Shown: piece after piece, positions 53,405-62,080 of the stretch | How positions within the stretch are numbered: position 1 is the stretch's first letter | Layout of the letters: each line of letters opens with the position of its first letter | Source of the DNA: Uruburuella suis | Lineage (GTDB): Bacteria; Pseudomonadota; Gammaproteobacteria; Burkholderiales; Neisseriaceae | Length of the DNA: 64,000 nt | Direction of reading: 5' to 3' | NCBI RefSeq assembly: GCF_004341385.1 | Contig: NZ_SLXE01000001.1 | Location: forward strand, 62,001-126,000 | Position numbers and translations under genes: made by a program | The notes under the pieces: model-generated | Seen by the model: only the letters and a program-made list of their open reading frames with translations | Told to the model about the DNA's origin: nothing | The model's database searches: none

Positions 53405-54628
53405 TTACACATGCTGCGGCCGTTCACGCCAGGCATCGCGCGAAAACGCCAGCAGCAGCACCATGCCGCACACCGTGGCCGCGAGCATCATGCCCGCCAT
53501 CACCTGCGGCGTGCCGTTGTGCAGCCAGGTGGTGAGCATGCCCACCGCCGCGCCGATCAGCGATTGGCACACGCCCAGCACCGCATTGGCGCTGCCGCCT
53601 TCTTCTTTGAAATAGCCCATAAAGCAAGCCTGCGTGTTGGCCACAATCAAGCCTTGCGTGCCCACCGACACCATCACGCAGCCCACCAGCCACCACAAAG
53701 GCGGCATGCCGGTGAGCATCACCGCCGCCACCATCAGCGCATTGGCGGCCAATTGAATGAGAATGCCCCATTTCAAAATATCTTTCGCATCGCTGCCGGT
53801 TTTCAATTTCCAGGCGGTGATGCGGTTAAACGTGGCCATGGTGATGATGTTGAGGCCGAAAACCCATGCATAAGCATGCGCCGACAAGCCGTAAAGATTC
53901 ATATACACAAACGACGATTCGGTGAGAAAAACAAACATCGATGAAAAACTAAACGCCTGAAAAAACAAAAAGCCCAGCGCCGGCCGCGTGCTCAGCACAT
54001 GGCGGTAGCGCGCCGCCACCGTGCGGAAAATGCTGCGGTTGATGGCATCGGTGTGCACCGGTTTGGCCAAAAAGCGATAAAGCAAGCCCCACACAATGGC
54101 CGCATAAAGCGCCAAAAAGCCGAAAATCAGCCGCCAGCCGCCCAAAGCCTTCAAAGCCGCGCCCAGCATCGGCGCCACCAAAGGCGCGCCCATCATAATG
54201 ATGCCGATCAGCGCAAACATCTGCGCCGCCTTATTGCCCTCATAATTGTCGCGCACGATGGCGCCCACCACCACCACCGTCATGCCCGCGCCGAAAGCCT
54301 GCACCATGCGCAAGAGCAGCAATTCATCTGCCGAACGGATAAACACCAGCCCGATTACGCTGGCGATATACACCACCAAGCCCGTGAGCGCCACCACGCG
54401 CCGCCCTTTGATGTCGGCTATCGAGCCGCCCACGAGCTGCCCCGCCGCCACGCCGAACATAAATGTGCTCAAACTCTGCTCGATGCGGTGGATATCCGCA
54501 CCCAGAGAATCGGCCATGGCAGGAATCGCCGGCAGATAGGCATCAACGGAAAAAGGCATAATCGCCACCAGCATGGCCAGCAGAGCGGCCATCTGCTTAT
54601 CGCTTAAAGTTTGCGGAGCTTGAGTCAT
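53405..54628 (-). CDS. Bcr/CflA-family multidrug efflux MFS transporter
   Basis: A 407-residue protein with 12 predicted spans. The N-terminal MLVAIMPFSVDAYLPAIPAMADSLG and the motif A loop VGGSIADIKGRRVVALTG are characteristic of Bcr/CflA drug:H+ antiporters, as is LLLLRMVQAFGAGMTVVVVGAIVRDNYEG. It probably exports small hydrophobic compounds or metabolites; the substrate cannot be read from the sequence. A hairpin like the CRISPR repeat stem lies just upstream (54648-54666). Confidence 0.9.
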   Translation of the reverse strand: MTQAPQTLSDKQMAALLAMLVAIMPFSVDAYLPAIPAMADSLGADIHRIEQSLSTFMFGVAAGQLVGGSIADIKGRRVVALTGLVVYIASVIGLVFIRSADELLLLRMVQAFGAGMTVVVVGAIVRDNYEGNKAAQMFALIGIIMMGAPLVAPMLGAALKALGGWRLIFGFLALYAAIVWGLLYRFLAKPVHTDAINRSIFRTVAARYRHVLSTRPALGFLFFQAFSFSSMFVFLTESSFVYMNLYGLSAHAYAWVFGLNIITMATFNRITAWKLKTGSDAKDILKWGILIQLAANALMVAAVMLTGMPPLWWLVGCVMVSVGTQGLIVANTQACFMGYFKEEGGSANAVLGVCQSLIGAAVGMLTTWLHNGTPQVMAGMMLAATVCGMVLLLAFSRDAWRERPQHV

Positions 54629-54647
54629 ATTTGCTTCTCAAAAGGCA

Positions 54648-54666
54648 AGCCGCCCGAAGGCGGCTG
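54648..54666 (-). repeat. Hairpin identical to the CRISPR repeat stem-loop
   Basis: On the minus strand it reads CAGCCGCC-TTCG-GGCGGCT, identical to 19 of the 32 bases of the CRISPR repeat, but without the GAGTTGAAAC handle. It lies 20 bp before the MFS gene. Either a G+C-rich terminator-type hairpin or a remnant. Confidence 0.6.
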
Positions 54667-54763
54667 CAAAAATAAATAATGTGGCAATGATTATACGCGC
54701 TTTTCAGACGGCCTGTCGGCATAATAATAAAATCATGCACTTGCATGGGTTTGGCGCGCTATA

Positions 54764-54798
54764 AAAGGCCGTCTGAAACCCGTTCAGACGGCCTTGCC
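54764..54798. terminator. DUS-pair hairpin
   Basis: AAAGGCCGTCTGAAACC and inverted TTCAGACGGCCTT in the MFS-cupin gap. The rest of this gap (54799-55178) holds an ATACCAAT-repeat fragment (about 54885-54922) and a perfect tandem 16-bp duplication AGTTATTGCCTGATCT (54933-54964). No intact gene is seen. Confidence 0.5.
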
Positions 54799-55178
54799 TA
54801 TTCCCGCTTACCAAAATAAATTTTGGCTCGGGTACGGATATTCGATATTGGCCGCAGCCCTGGAAAATGGGTTTTGCAAACCAGCGCTGTCGCAGTTAGG
54901 TTATCTTTTCGAATGGGTATAAATTCCGACCGAGTTATTGCCTGATCTAGTTATTGCCTGATCTAAGGTGCTTCACAACACAATATGATGCCGTGGATTG
55001 TGCCAAACAAATTGATTGGATTAAGATAAAACCGATTGATTTTTATTGTCTGCAAAGGCCGCCTGAAAGTAAAATTGCGGCCAGGCCAATCTTTCAGGCA
55101 AGCGGTCGTGGCAAAACCGAATCAGCCTCAAAAAAGTTAGCCTGCACAGCAAACCATTTCACCTCTTCAAAGGCATTT

Positions 55179-55459
55179 ATGAAAATCATCCGTAGCGCTG
55201 AGTTCAAAGCAGAGTGCCCTTGGGGCGCAATAAATATTGCAAACATGAATGGGGTGACAAATGACACATTAATGACGGTGAGGAAATTTTTGCGGTGCTC
55301 AATGGCTCTGTGGAAATGTTTTACAAAGAAGATGGCGCGGAAAAATCTTCAATCCTCAATGCAGGGGATATTTTCTTTGCATCCATTGGCACTGAGCACG
55401 TTGCGCACCCAATTGGGGAGGCCAGAATTCTGGTTGTAGAACATGAAGGCAGCATTTGA
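55179..55459 (+). pseudogene. Decayed cupin-domain gene
   Basis: The first frame reads MKIIRSAEFKAECPWGAINIANMNGVT, then the cupin continues in another frame as HINDGEEIFAVLNGSVEMFYKEDG...LNAGDIFFASIGTEHVAHPIGEARILVVEHEGSI. The middle of the expected domain (about 10 codons, including the first metal-binding His region) is missing. A TGA stands where a Trp codon (KWH) is expected in the downstream frame. So an internal deletion with frameshift plus a nonsense change has disabled it. Intact relatives are small single-domain cupins of about 100 residues. Confidence 0.8.
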
Positions 55460-55531
55460 AAATCGATGCAGCCCAGCCATTCATCCAAACCGGCCTTGCT
55501 TCGGCTCGGCTTCACTCAGGCGTTTAAGTTT

Positions 55532-55903
55532 ATGAAAAAAATCCTTGCCTTATCCCTCTTCATCGCTGCATCAAACGCGGCCATGGCCGCGGAAGTTTGC
55601 CCGGTTACCGAGCAGGCGCTGGCCGGTGCTTGGAGTCGCAGCAGCCATACCGGTGAATTCGAAGAATTTTTACTCGATACGGAAAACGGCACGCGCACAT
55701 TCCACTCATGGCTTCATCAAGTGCCCGAGCTTTCCGCTGCCTCGTGGAAGGTAGAAAACTGCCGATTGGTGGTCACCTCACGATTGGGAGAATATCCGCA
55801 GGTGCGTTTAAAAATACTTGGCCTGCGAAAGGGCAAGCTGCGCCTTTATGATGAAGCGCATCGGGAGGAATCGATTTATACCCGTGTGCCGGATAAGCCC
55901 TAA
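55532..55903 (+). CDS. Small secreted hypothetical protein
   Basis: A 123-residue protein with a signal peptide (about 1-20, AMA-AEV) and a mature part with two Cys (VCPVTEQAL, ENCRLVV) that probably form a disulfide. The rest appears beta-rich (RTFHSWLHQVPELSAASWKVENCRLVVTSRLGEYPQVRLKILGLRKGKLRLYDE). It is reminiscent of small lipocalin-like or periplasmic inhibitor proteins, but I do not recognise a family. ATG 55532 is chosen because the signal peptide begins there. It ends at an Eikenella-type DUS terminator. Confidence 0.7.
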   Translation: MKKILALSLFIAASNAAMAAEVCPVTEQALAGAWSRSSHTGEFEEFLLDTENGTRTFHSWLHQVPELSAASWKVENCRLVVTSRLGEYPQVRLKILGLRKGKLRLYDEAHREESIYTRVPDKP

Positions 55904-55936
55904 GCATTCGTTTGCATGGCGTTCAGCCTATCAGCC

Positions 55937-55971
55937 AAAGGCTACCTGAAACCGTTTCAGGTAGCCTTTAT
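55937..55971 (+). terminator. Eikenella-type DUS-pair terminator
   Basis: AAAGGCTACCTGAAACC and inverted GTTTCAGGTAGCCTTTA. Both arms are AGGCTACCTGAA, not the host AG-DUS. It is the only full inverted pair of this dialect in the window. Confidence 0.75.
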
Positions 55972-55995
55972 TATTTTCACTCCCCAAAATAAGTT

Positions 55996-56083
55996 GTAGG
56001 TCGGATACGGGTAGCCGATATTTACCACCGCGTTGATGCTTGTTCTTTGAACAAGCGTCGGATTCAAGAATCCGACGCTACGC
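55996..56083. repeat. ~100-bp palindromic repeat (GTAGGTCGGATT type), copy 3
   Basis: GTAGGTCGGATACGGGTAGCC ... TGATGCTTGTTCTTTGAACAAG ... GTCGGATTCAAGAATCCGACGCTACGC. Same plan as the copies at 25332 and 60497. Confidence 0.65.
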
Positions 56084-56144
56084 ACTGAATAACGACTTTT
56101 CTTTTTTCTCTTGGCTGTTCAAAGCATTCAGACGGCCTTTCACC

Positions 56145-59100
56145 CTAAACCGCTTTTCTGCGCGCCACCCGGCTGCGCACCCACACGAAAAACAGCGGCA
56201 CAAACAGCAAGCCCAAAAGGGTGGAGATGATGGTGCCGCCGAGCACGGCGGTGCCGATGGCGATGCGTCCGGCCGCGCCCGCGCCGCTGCCCAGCGCCAA
56301 GGGCAGCACGCCGAAGCCGAAGGCGAGCGAAGTCATGATAATCGGGCGCAGGCGCAGGCGCGCGGCTTCGATGGCCGCTTGGGTGAGGCTGCGGCCTTTT
56401 TGTTGCAGCTGCACCGCGAATTCCACAATCAAAATGGCGTTTTTCGAAGCCAAGCCCACGGTGGTGAGCAAGCCCACTTGGAAAAACACATCGTTGTTCA
56501 GCCCGCGCAGCGAAGTGGCCGCCAGCGCGCCAAACAAGCCCAAGGCCGCGGCCAAAATAACCGCCAGCGGCACGCTCCAGCTTTCATACAGCGCCGCCAG
56601 ACACAAAAACACAAACACCATTGAGAGCACATAAAGCAGCGGCGCTTGCGCCCCGGCACGCTGCTCTTGCAGTGATGCGCCGGTCCATTCGTAATCGAAG
56701 CCGCGCGGCAATTCAGCCATAATGGCCTGCACCGCCCGCATGGCGTCGCCCGAGCTCACGCCGTTTTGCACCGAAGCCTGCATATCCATCGCCGGGCTGC
56801 CGTTAAAGCGCAGCAATTGCGGCGGCGCCACCGCCCAGCGCACGCTGCTGAACATGGAAAGCGGAATCATCTCGCCCGCATTATTGCGCACCCGCCATTC
56901 GCCCACATGCTGCGGCTGCATGCGAAAGGGCGCGTCGCCCTGGATATACACGCGCTTCACGCGGCCGTTGTGGATAAAATCGTTCACATAAGTGCCGCCG
57001 AGCGCATCGCTGAGCAGGCGGTTGACCACATCAGGCTCGATTTGGTGGGCCACGGCTTGATCGTTGTCGATGTCCACCACCAATTGCGTGCGCGCATCTT
57101 GGTTGTTGGTGCGCACATTGCGCAGATAAGCGTTGTTTTGCGAGAGCGATATAAAGTGGTCTTTAGCGGCCACCAGCGCCTCATAGCCCGCGCCGTTCAT
57201 GTCTTTAATCACAAAGCTCACGCCGCTGGCGGAACCGAGGCTGCGCACCACCGGCGGCAGGCTCACGAAAATGCGCGCATCGGTGCGGCTGCGGAAGAGG
57301 CGGCTGGCGCGCGCTTCCAAGGCGGCTGCGCTTTGTTCGGCACTCGGCCGCTCATCCCAAGGCTTGAGCCGCACGGTGAGCCGCCCGAAGCCCTGGTTGC
57401 CGCCGATGCCGGTAATCGCCGACACAGTGGTCACTTCCGGCTGTTGGGCAAAATAATCGCTCAATTCGCCGATGGTGGCTTGCAGGCGCTCATCGGTGGC
57501 GCCGGGCGGCATGGTTACACTCACCGTGAGAAAGCCTTGGTCTTCTTCGGGCAGAAACGAAGTGGGCAGCCAGGCAAACAGCACGGCGCACACCGCCAGC
57601 AGCGAAACAAACGCCGCCAACATGATTTTGCTGCGGCGCAATAATTTGGCTTCGGTGCGGCCATATTGTTTGGTCAGGCGCTCAAAGCCGCGGTTAAATG
57701 CGGCAAACAAGCGTGCAAACAGGCTTTGGCGCGGCTTTGCATGCGCTTTGGGCTTGAGAAACTGCGCACACATCGCCGGCGAGAGCGTGAGCGCCACCCA
57801 CACCGAAAACGCCATCGCCGCAATAATGGTGACGGCAAATTGGCGGTAAATCACGCCGGTGGAGCCGGGAAAAAACGCCATCGGCACAAACACCGCCGAG
57901 AGCACCACGCCGATGCCCACCAGTGCCGGCGCGATTTCCCGCATCGATTGCTCGGTGGCGGCTTTGGCATCCAGCCCCTGCTCGTGCATCACCCGCTCTA
58001 CGTTTTCCACCACCACAATCGCATCGTCTACCAATAAGCCGATGGCCAGCACCAGCGCAAACATGGTGAGCATATTGATGGAATAGCCAAACAAGGCGAG
58101 CACGCCGAATGTGCCCATCAACACCACCGGCACCGCCACCGCCGGAATCAGCGTGGCGCGCCAGCTTTGCAAAAACACATAAATCACCACCACCACCAAC
58201 ACAATCGCTTCCAGCAGCGTGTTCACCACTTCTTTCACCGAAGCTTTCACAAACGGCACGCTGTCTTGGCTGGTTTGCGCCTTGATGCCATAGGGAAAAT
58301 CCGGCTCCATATCGCGGATGCGCGCTTCCACCGCCGCGGCCACTTCCAGCGCATTGGCGCCATCGGCCAGCACAATCGCCAGCGCGCCGGCATTGCGTCC
58401 GTTGAGCTTGTTTTGCACATCGGCGCTTTCGGCCGCCAATTCCACCCGCGCCACGTCTTTAATCCGCACCGTGGCGCCGCTACCGCTGCTTTTCAGAATA
58501 ATGTTTTCAAACTGCGCCGCCGTTTGCAGCTTGCCGCGCGCCTGTATCGGCACATTGAGCATCTGCCCGGCCACCGAAGGCAGCTGGCCGAGCTGGCCGG
58601 CAGACACCTGCACATTTTGCCGCTCGATGGCGCTGCGCACATCGGCGGGCATCAGCTGGTATTGTTCTAATTTGTAAGGATCGAGCCAAATGCGCATCGC
58701 ATAAGGGCTGCCGTATAACACCACTTCGGCCACGCCGTCGATGCGGCCGAGCACATCCACCAGATTGCTGGCCAGATAATCGGTGATGGCCACGCGCGGC
58801 ACATCGGCCTCTTGCGGCACAAACATCCACGTCACCAAATTTTCCTGGCCGCCCTTGGTTACGTTCACCCCGCGCTGCTGCACTTCATCAGGCAGGCGGC
58901 TCATCGCCTGCTGCAAAGCATTTTGCACCTGCACCTGCGCCACATCGGTGTCGGTGCCCGGCTCAAACGTGAGCGTGGTGCGCGACTGCCCCGAAGAATC
59001 GGCACTGGAGCTCATATACATCAGCCCGTCGAGCCCCTTCATCTGCTGCTCGATGATTTGCGTCACCGAATCGTTTACCGTGTCGGCAGAAGCACCGTTA

Positions 59101-59246
59101 TAACGCGCCGACACCGACACCTGCGGCGGCGCCACATCGGGATATTGCTCCAGCGGCAGGCGCAATAAGGATAACGCACCGGCAAAGGTGATGAGAATGG
59201 CGAGCACCCAGGCAAACACGGGGTGGTGGATAAAAAATCGGGACAT
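56145..59246 (-). CDS. RND multidrug efflux permease (HAE1/AcrB-like)
   Basis: A 1033-residue inner-membrane pump. It has an N-terminal span (FFIHHPVFAWVLAILITFAGALS), two large periplasmic loops (about 30-335 and 560-870) and 12 spans. The proton-relay region LLVDDAIVVVENVER carries the conserved Asp pair, with LTLSPAMCA and GLASKNAILIVEFA in the second half. It resembles AcrB/MexF/MtrD. No membrane fusion protein or outer-membrane channel gene lies beside it, which is unusual; these must be encoded elsewhere. ATG 59246 is preferred (AAGGTTG upstream). Confidence 0.9.
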   Translation of the reverse strand: MSRFFIHHPVFAWVLAILITFAGALSLLRLPLEQYPDVAPPQVSVSARYNGASADTVNDSVTQIIEQQMKGLDGLMYMSSSADSSGQSRTTLTFEPGTDTDVAQVQVQNALQQAMSRLPDEVQQRGVNVTKGGQENLVTWMFVPQEADVPRVAITDYLASNLVDVLGRIDGVAEVVLYGSPYAMRIWLDPYKLEQYQLMPADVRSAIERQNVQVSAGQLGQLPSVAGQMLNVPIQARGKLQTAAQFENIILKSSGSGATVRIKDVARVELAAESADVQNKLNGRNAGALAIVLADGANALEVAAAVEARIRDMEPDFPYGIKAQTSQDSVPFVKASVKEVVNTLLEAIVLVVVVIYVFLQSWRATLIPAVAVPVVLMGTFGVLALFGYSINMLTMFALVLAIGLLVDDAIVVVENVERVMHEQGLDAKAATEQSMREIAPALVGIGVVLSAVFVPMAFFPGSTGVIYRQFAVTIIAAMAFSVWVALTLSPAMCAQFLKPKAHAKPRQSLFARLFAAFNRGFERLTKQYGRTEAKLLRRSKIMLAAFVSLLAVCAVLFAWLPTSFLPEEDQGFLTVSVTMPPGATDERLQATIGELSDYFAQQPEVTTVSAITGIGGNQGFGRLTVRLKPWDERPSAEQSAAALEARASRLFRSRTDARIFVSLPPVVRSLGSASGVSFVIKDMNGAGYEALVAAKDHFISLSQNNAYLRNVRTNNQDARTQLVVDIDNDQAVAHQIEPDVVNRLLSDALGGTYVNDFIHNGRVKRVYIQGDAPFRMQPQHVGEWRVRNNAGEMIPLSMFSSVRWAVAPPQLLRFNGSPAMDMQASVQNGVSSGDAMRAVQAIMAELPRGFDYEWTGASLQEQRAGAQAPLLYVLSMVFVFLCLAALYESWSVPLAVILAAALGLFGALAATSLRGLNNDVFFQVGLLTTVGLASKNAILIVEFAVQLQQKGRSLTQAAIEAARLRLRPIIMTSLAFGFGVLPLALGSGAGAAGRIAIGTAVLGGTIISTLLGLLFVPLFFVWVRSRVARRKAV

Positions 59247-59492
59247 AAACAACCTTGGTTTCGGAAAGGAGAAAACGAATGTTTGCAGAGCCGGCTGCGT
59301 GCATCAGATGCCGATTTTAATGTACAAAAGCAGCCGATACATTAAAAAACAGCAACAGATTGCGCGTATCGTGTGAATGAAAAAATGCAGGTTTGTTGTC
59401 AAAGCAAACAATGCCGCATTGTAGAGGCGGGCAGCCTCTTTGCGTAAAGCTGGTTTTCTTCTCAGGAAAGGTAAAAATGTATAATACCCATT

Positions 59493-59533
59493 CGAAAACA
59501 AGGCCGTCTGAACGATTAATGTTTCAGACGGCC
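59493..59533. terminator. DUS-pair hairpin
   Basis: AAGGCCGTCTGAAC...GTTTCAGACGGCCTT in the gap between the RND gene and queH (59253-59657). The rest shows no gene; 59570-59640 resembles part of the interior of the 47328 MITE (CCGTGTGCGTGG.TGCGCCACAC). Confidence 0.55.
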
Positions 59534-59657
59534 TTGTTTTTTAGCGCCAATACAGCTAACCCAAGCCAGTCAAACCGTGTGCGTGGTTGCGCCACACATC
59601 CTACTGCCGGGCGCGGTTTCTTGTTTGATTTTGCACAAGATTGCGCCGCTTCACGGC

Positions 59658-60335
59658 TTATTCTTCTTCGTCGCCGTAATATTTCACGCCGATTTTAATC
59701 GGGGCGCGACCTTGCGATTTGCGGTGGTGGTTGGAATCGCGCAGCGAATAGGCGCAGCCGCAATATTCTTGCTGATAAAAATGCTCGCGTTTGCTGATTT
59801 CTATCATGCGCGCGCTGCCGCCGCCTTTGCGCCAGTTGTATTGCCAATATTGCAGCTCGGGGTATTTTTCAGCCGCGCGCACGCCGCAATCGTTGATTTG
59901 GTTCATGTTTTTCCAGCGCGAAATGCCCAGGCTGCTGGTGATCACGGGAAAGCCGTGCTCGTGGGCATAAAGCGCGGTGCGCTCGAAACGCATGTCGAAA
60001 CACATGGTGCAGCGGCGGCCGCGTTCAGGGTCCATCTCCATGCCGCGTGCGCGCTCAAACCAATTGTCCACATCGTAATCGGCGTCGATAAAGGGGATGT
60101 TGTGTTTTTCGGCAAAGGCGATGTTTTCGTTTTTGCGGATTTCGTATTCTTTTTTGGGGTGGATATTGGGGTTGTAGAAATAAATGGTGAAATCGATGCC
60201 CGAAGCGAGCATGGCTTCCATCACTTCGCCCGAGCAGGGGGCGCAGCAGGAATGCAGCAACACTTTTTTGTGGCCGTCGGGCGGGGTGAGGGTGGGGCGG
60301 TCGATGGGGGTGGTTTCGGCTTTGGGCTGGCTCAT
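59658..60335 (-). CDS. queH: Epoxyqueuosine reductase QueH
   Basis: A 225-residue DUF208 protein. The N-terminal LLHSCCAPCSGEV, CTMCFDMRFERTA in the middle and YCGCAYSLRD near the C-terminus provide the cysteines for a [4Fe-4S] cluster and an adjacent metal. It reduces epoxyqueuosine to queuosine in the last step of tRNA wobble-base modification, replacing the unrelated cobalamin-dependent QueG. Single gene. Confidence 0.92.
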   Translation of the reverse strand: MSQPKAETTPIDRPTLTPPDGHKKVLLHSCCAPCSGEVMEAMLASGIDFTIYFYNPNIHPKKEYEIRKNENIAFAEKHNIPFIDADYDVDNWFERARGMEMDPERGRRCTMCFDMRFERTALYAHEHGFPVITSSLGISRWKNMNQINDCGVRAAEKYPELQYWQYNWRKGGGSARMIEISKREHFYQQEYCGCAYSLRDSNHHRKSQGRAPIKIGVKYYGDEEE

Positions 60336-60444
60336 GGCGATGCTCTTTTTGAGATTAAGGCGTTCAGACTGCCTTTTTGTTTGGTGGCAGTTGAACGGTG
60401 TGTGGGGCGTTATTTTAGCAGAATCAGTTGTTAAGATGTGTAGC

Positions 60445-60474
60445 AGGCCGTCTGAACGGGGTTCAGACGGCCTT
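60445..60474. terminator. DUS-pair hairpin
   Basis: AGGCCGTCTGAACGGGGTTCAGACGGCCTTTTAC between the divergently placed repeats and queH. Confidence 0.6.
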
Positions 60475-60496
60475 TTACTCTTGATTCCAATAAGCC

Positions 60497-60595
60497 CGTA
60501 GGTCGGATTCTTGAATCCGACACTTGTTCGCAGAACAAGGTGTTCACATCACTTTGGCCAATGGCCAAACATCGGATTCAAAAATCCGACCTACG
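60497..60595. repeat. ~99-bp palindromic repeat, best copy
   Basis: Perfect 13-bp terminal inverted repeats CGTAGGTCGGATT / AATCCGACCTACG. The interior has ACTTGTTCGCAGAACAAG and TTTGGCCAATGGCCAAA hairpins. This is the most complete of four copies in the window. Confidence 0.75.
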
Positions 60596-60688
60596 CGGGT
60601 GTTGTTGTCGAACTGCTTTTATTTTGTAAACTTATTTTTCGAATGGGTTTCAGACGGCCTGTTTTGTGGTGATTGATGCCGATAAGCC

Positions 60689-61834
60689 TCACAAGCCCAT
60701 GGCGTGTTTAATCAGGCGCTGTTTCAGCGGCGCGGCGGCATTCACCCAGTTGAGGCCGTTGTTGCGCAGCCACGGCAGCGCGGGCAGGTGGTTTTCGCCA
60801 AACAGGTGAAACAGGCCGTCGCAGCCAAGCTGCATGGTGCGCACGGGCTCGAGGCGGTTTTGCGCATAGCGTTTTAAAAGCTGGTGTGCGCCCAAATCGG
60901 CGGCGTTTTGGCTGAGGCGGGCAAATTCGATTGCATCGCCAAAACCCAGGTTCACGCCCTGGCCAGCCAGCGGATGGATGGTGTGGGCGGCATCGCCGAT
61001 CAGCATGATGCGTTGCGCCACGGTGGTAGCGGGGCGGCGCAAAATCAGCTCAAAGGCAAAAGCGGGCGAGAGCGGCGAGAGGCGGCCGAGCATGCCTTCG
61101 CCTTGCGCGGTAACGGCGGCGGCCAGATCATCGGGCGCGAGCGCGGTGAGTTTTTCCGGCGCGGCGGTGCTCCACACGATGGAAATTTTATGGTCCGGCA
61201 GCGGCAGATAGGCCAGCACTTCGCCGTGTTTAAACCATTGATAAGCGGTGCCGTGGTGGCTTTTTTCGGTGTGGAAATTGGCCACCACGCCGTGATGGCC
61301 GTAGGCGTTTTCCTGCACGGTAATGCCTGCTTGCGCGCGCACCCACGAGTTGGCACCGTCGGCACCGATAATCAGCCGCGTTTTGAGCGTTTCGCCATTG
61401 GCCAGCGTGAGCGTGGCCGCTTCGACATCGGTGTGGATGGCGGCGGCTTCGGTGAATACGGGAATTTCCAGCACTTCAATCTGCCGCCACAAAGCCGCGA
61501 GCAGCCAGCGGTTTTCGGCAATGCTGGTAAGTCTGTCGGCTTGGATGTCGGCAGCGGCAAATTCGATGCGCCCGCCGCCATCGCCGCGCACGTCCATGCG
61601 CGCCACGGGCTGAATGCGGCTTTCAGACGGCCAAGCGTGCAGCGATTGCAAAAATTGGCGGTTGACGGGGCTGATGGCATAAATGCGCGCATCCCAGCCT
61701 TTTTCGAGGCGCTCGGCATCTGTGGTGGGCGGGCGGATTTCGAGCAAGGCAACGCGGCGTTGCTGCTGCTTGAGCGCCACCGCCATCGCCGCGCCCACGA
61801 GGCCGCCGCCGATAATCAGGGTGTCGTAAATCAT
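60689..61834 (-). CDS. Ubiquinone-type FAD monooxygenase (UbiH/F/I/M family)
   Basis: A 381-residue flavoprotein. It has an N-terminal GXGXXG-type FAD motif (DTLIIGGGLVGAAMAVALKQ), the DG motif LIIGADGANSWVR (about 155-167), and GDAAHTIHPLAGQGVNLGFGDA (about 283-304), the UbiH/COQ6 signature. It hydroxylates the ring of a ubiquinone precursor. Neisseria is known to use UbiM, a hydroxylase with broad position specificity, and this may be that protein, but UbiH cannot be excluded. ubiJ in the same window supports the pathway. Confidence 0.88.
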   Translation of the reverse strand: MIYDTLIIGGGLVGAAMAVALKQQQRRVALLEIRPPTTDAERLEKGWDARIYAISPVNRQFLQSLHAWPSESRIQPVARMDVRGDGGGRIEFAAADIQADRLTSIAENRWLLAALWRQIEVLEIPVFTEAAAIHTDVEAATLTLANGETLKTRLIIGADGANSWVRAQAGITVQENAYGHHGVVANFHTEKSHHGTAYQWFKHGEVLAYLPLPDHKISIVWSTAAPEKLTALAPDDLAAAVTAQGEGMLGRLSPLSPAFAFELILRRPATTVAQRIMLIGDAAHTIHPLAGQGVNLGFGDAIEFARLSQNAADLGAHQLLKRYAQNRLEPVRTMQLGCDGLFHLFGENHLPALPWLRNNGLNWVNAAAPLKQRLIKHAMGL

Positions 61835-61846
61835 AATATTGGCCTT

Positions 61847-61948
61847 ATACCCAATCTGAAAAACAATCTAATGCGTTGTTCGCCTTGCCGTGCTCTCTGT
61901 GCTGCCTGCGGAGAGCCGTTTTGTTAGCTTGTTTGTTAGGTTTGGTAT
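61847..61948. repeat. ~102-bp ATACCAAT-type repeat, diverged copy
   Basis: ATACCCAATCTGAAAAAC ... TCGCCTTGCCGTGCTCTCTGTG ... TTTGGTAT. Same size and order as the copy at 9256-9357. Confidence 0.6.
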
Positions 61949-62080
61949 TGTTGGTGTGATGATGCTGATTATACCTGTTTCTTATACCTGTTTCAGACGG
62001 CCTGTTTGGTTTTTGCGCTGTTTGGGCGTGCTAAATGCAGGCGCTGAAGGCATTGGATTGGCAGGCCGTCTGAAGATGGA

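Noticed and set aside
54954..55439. 161-codon plus-strand frame as an intact gene
   Set aside because: It begins in non-coding repeat DNA and runs through the cupin gene in the wrong frame after the deletion; only the pseudogene explains the similarity.
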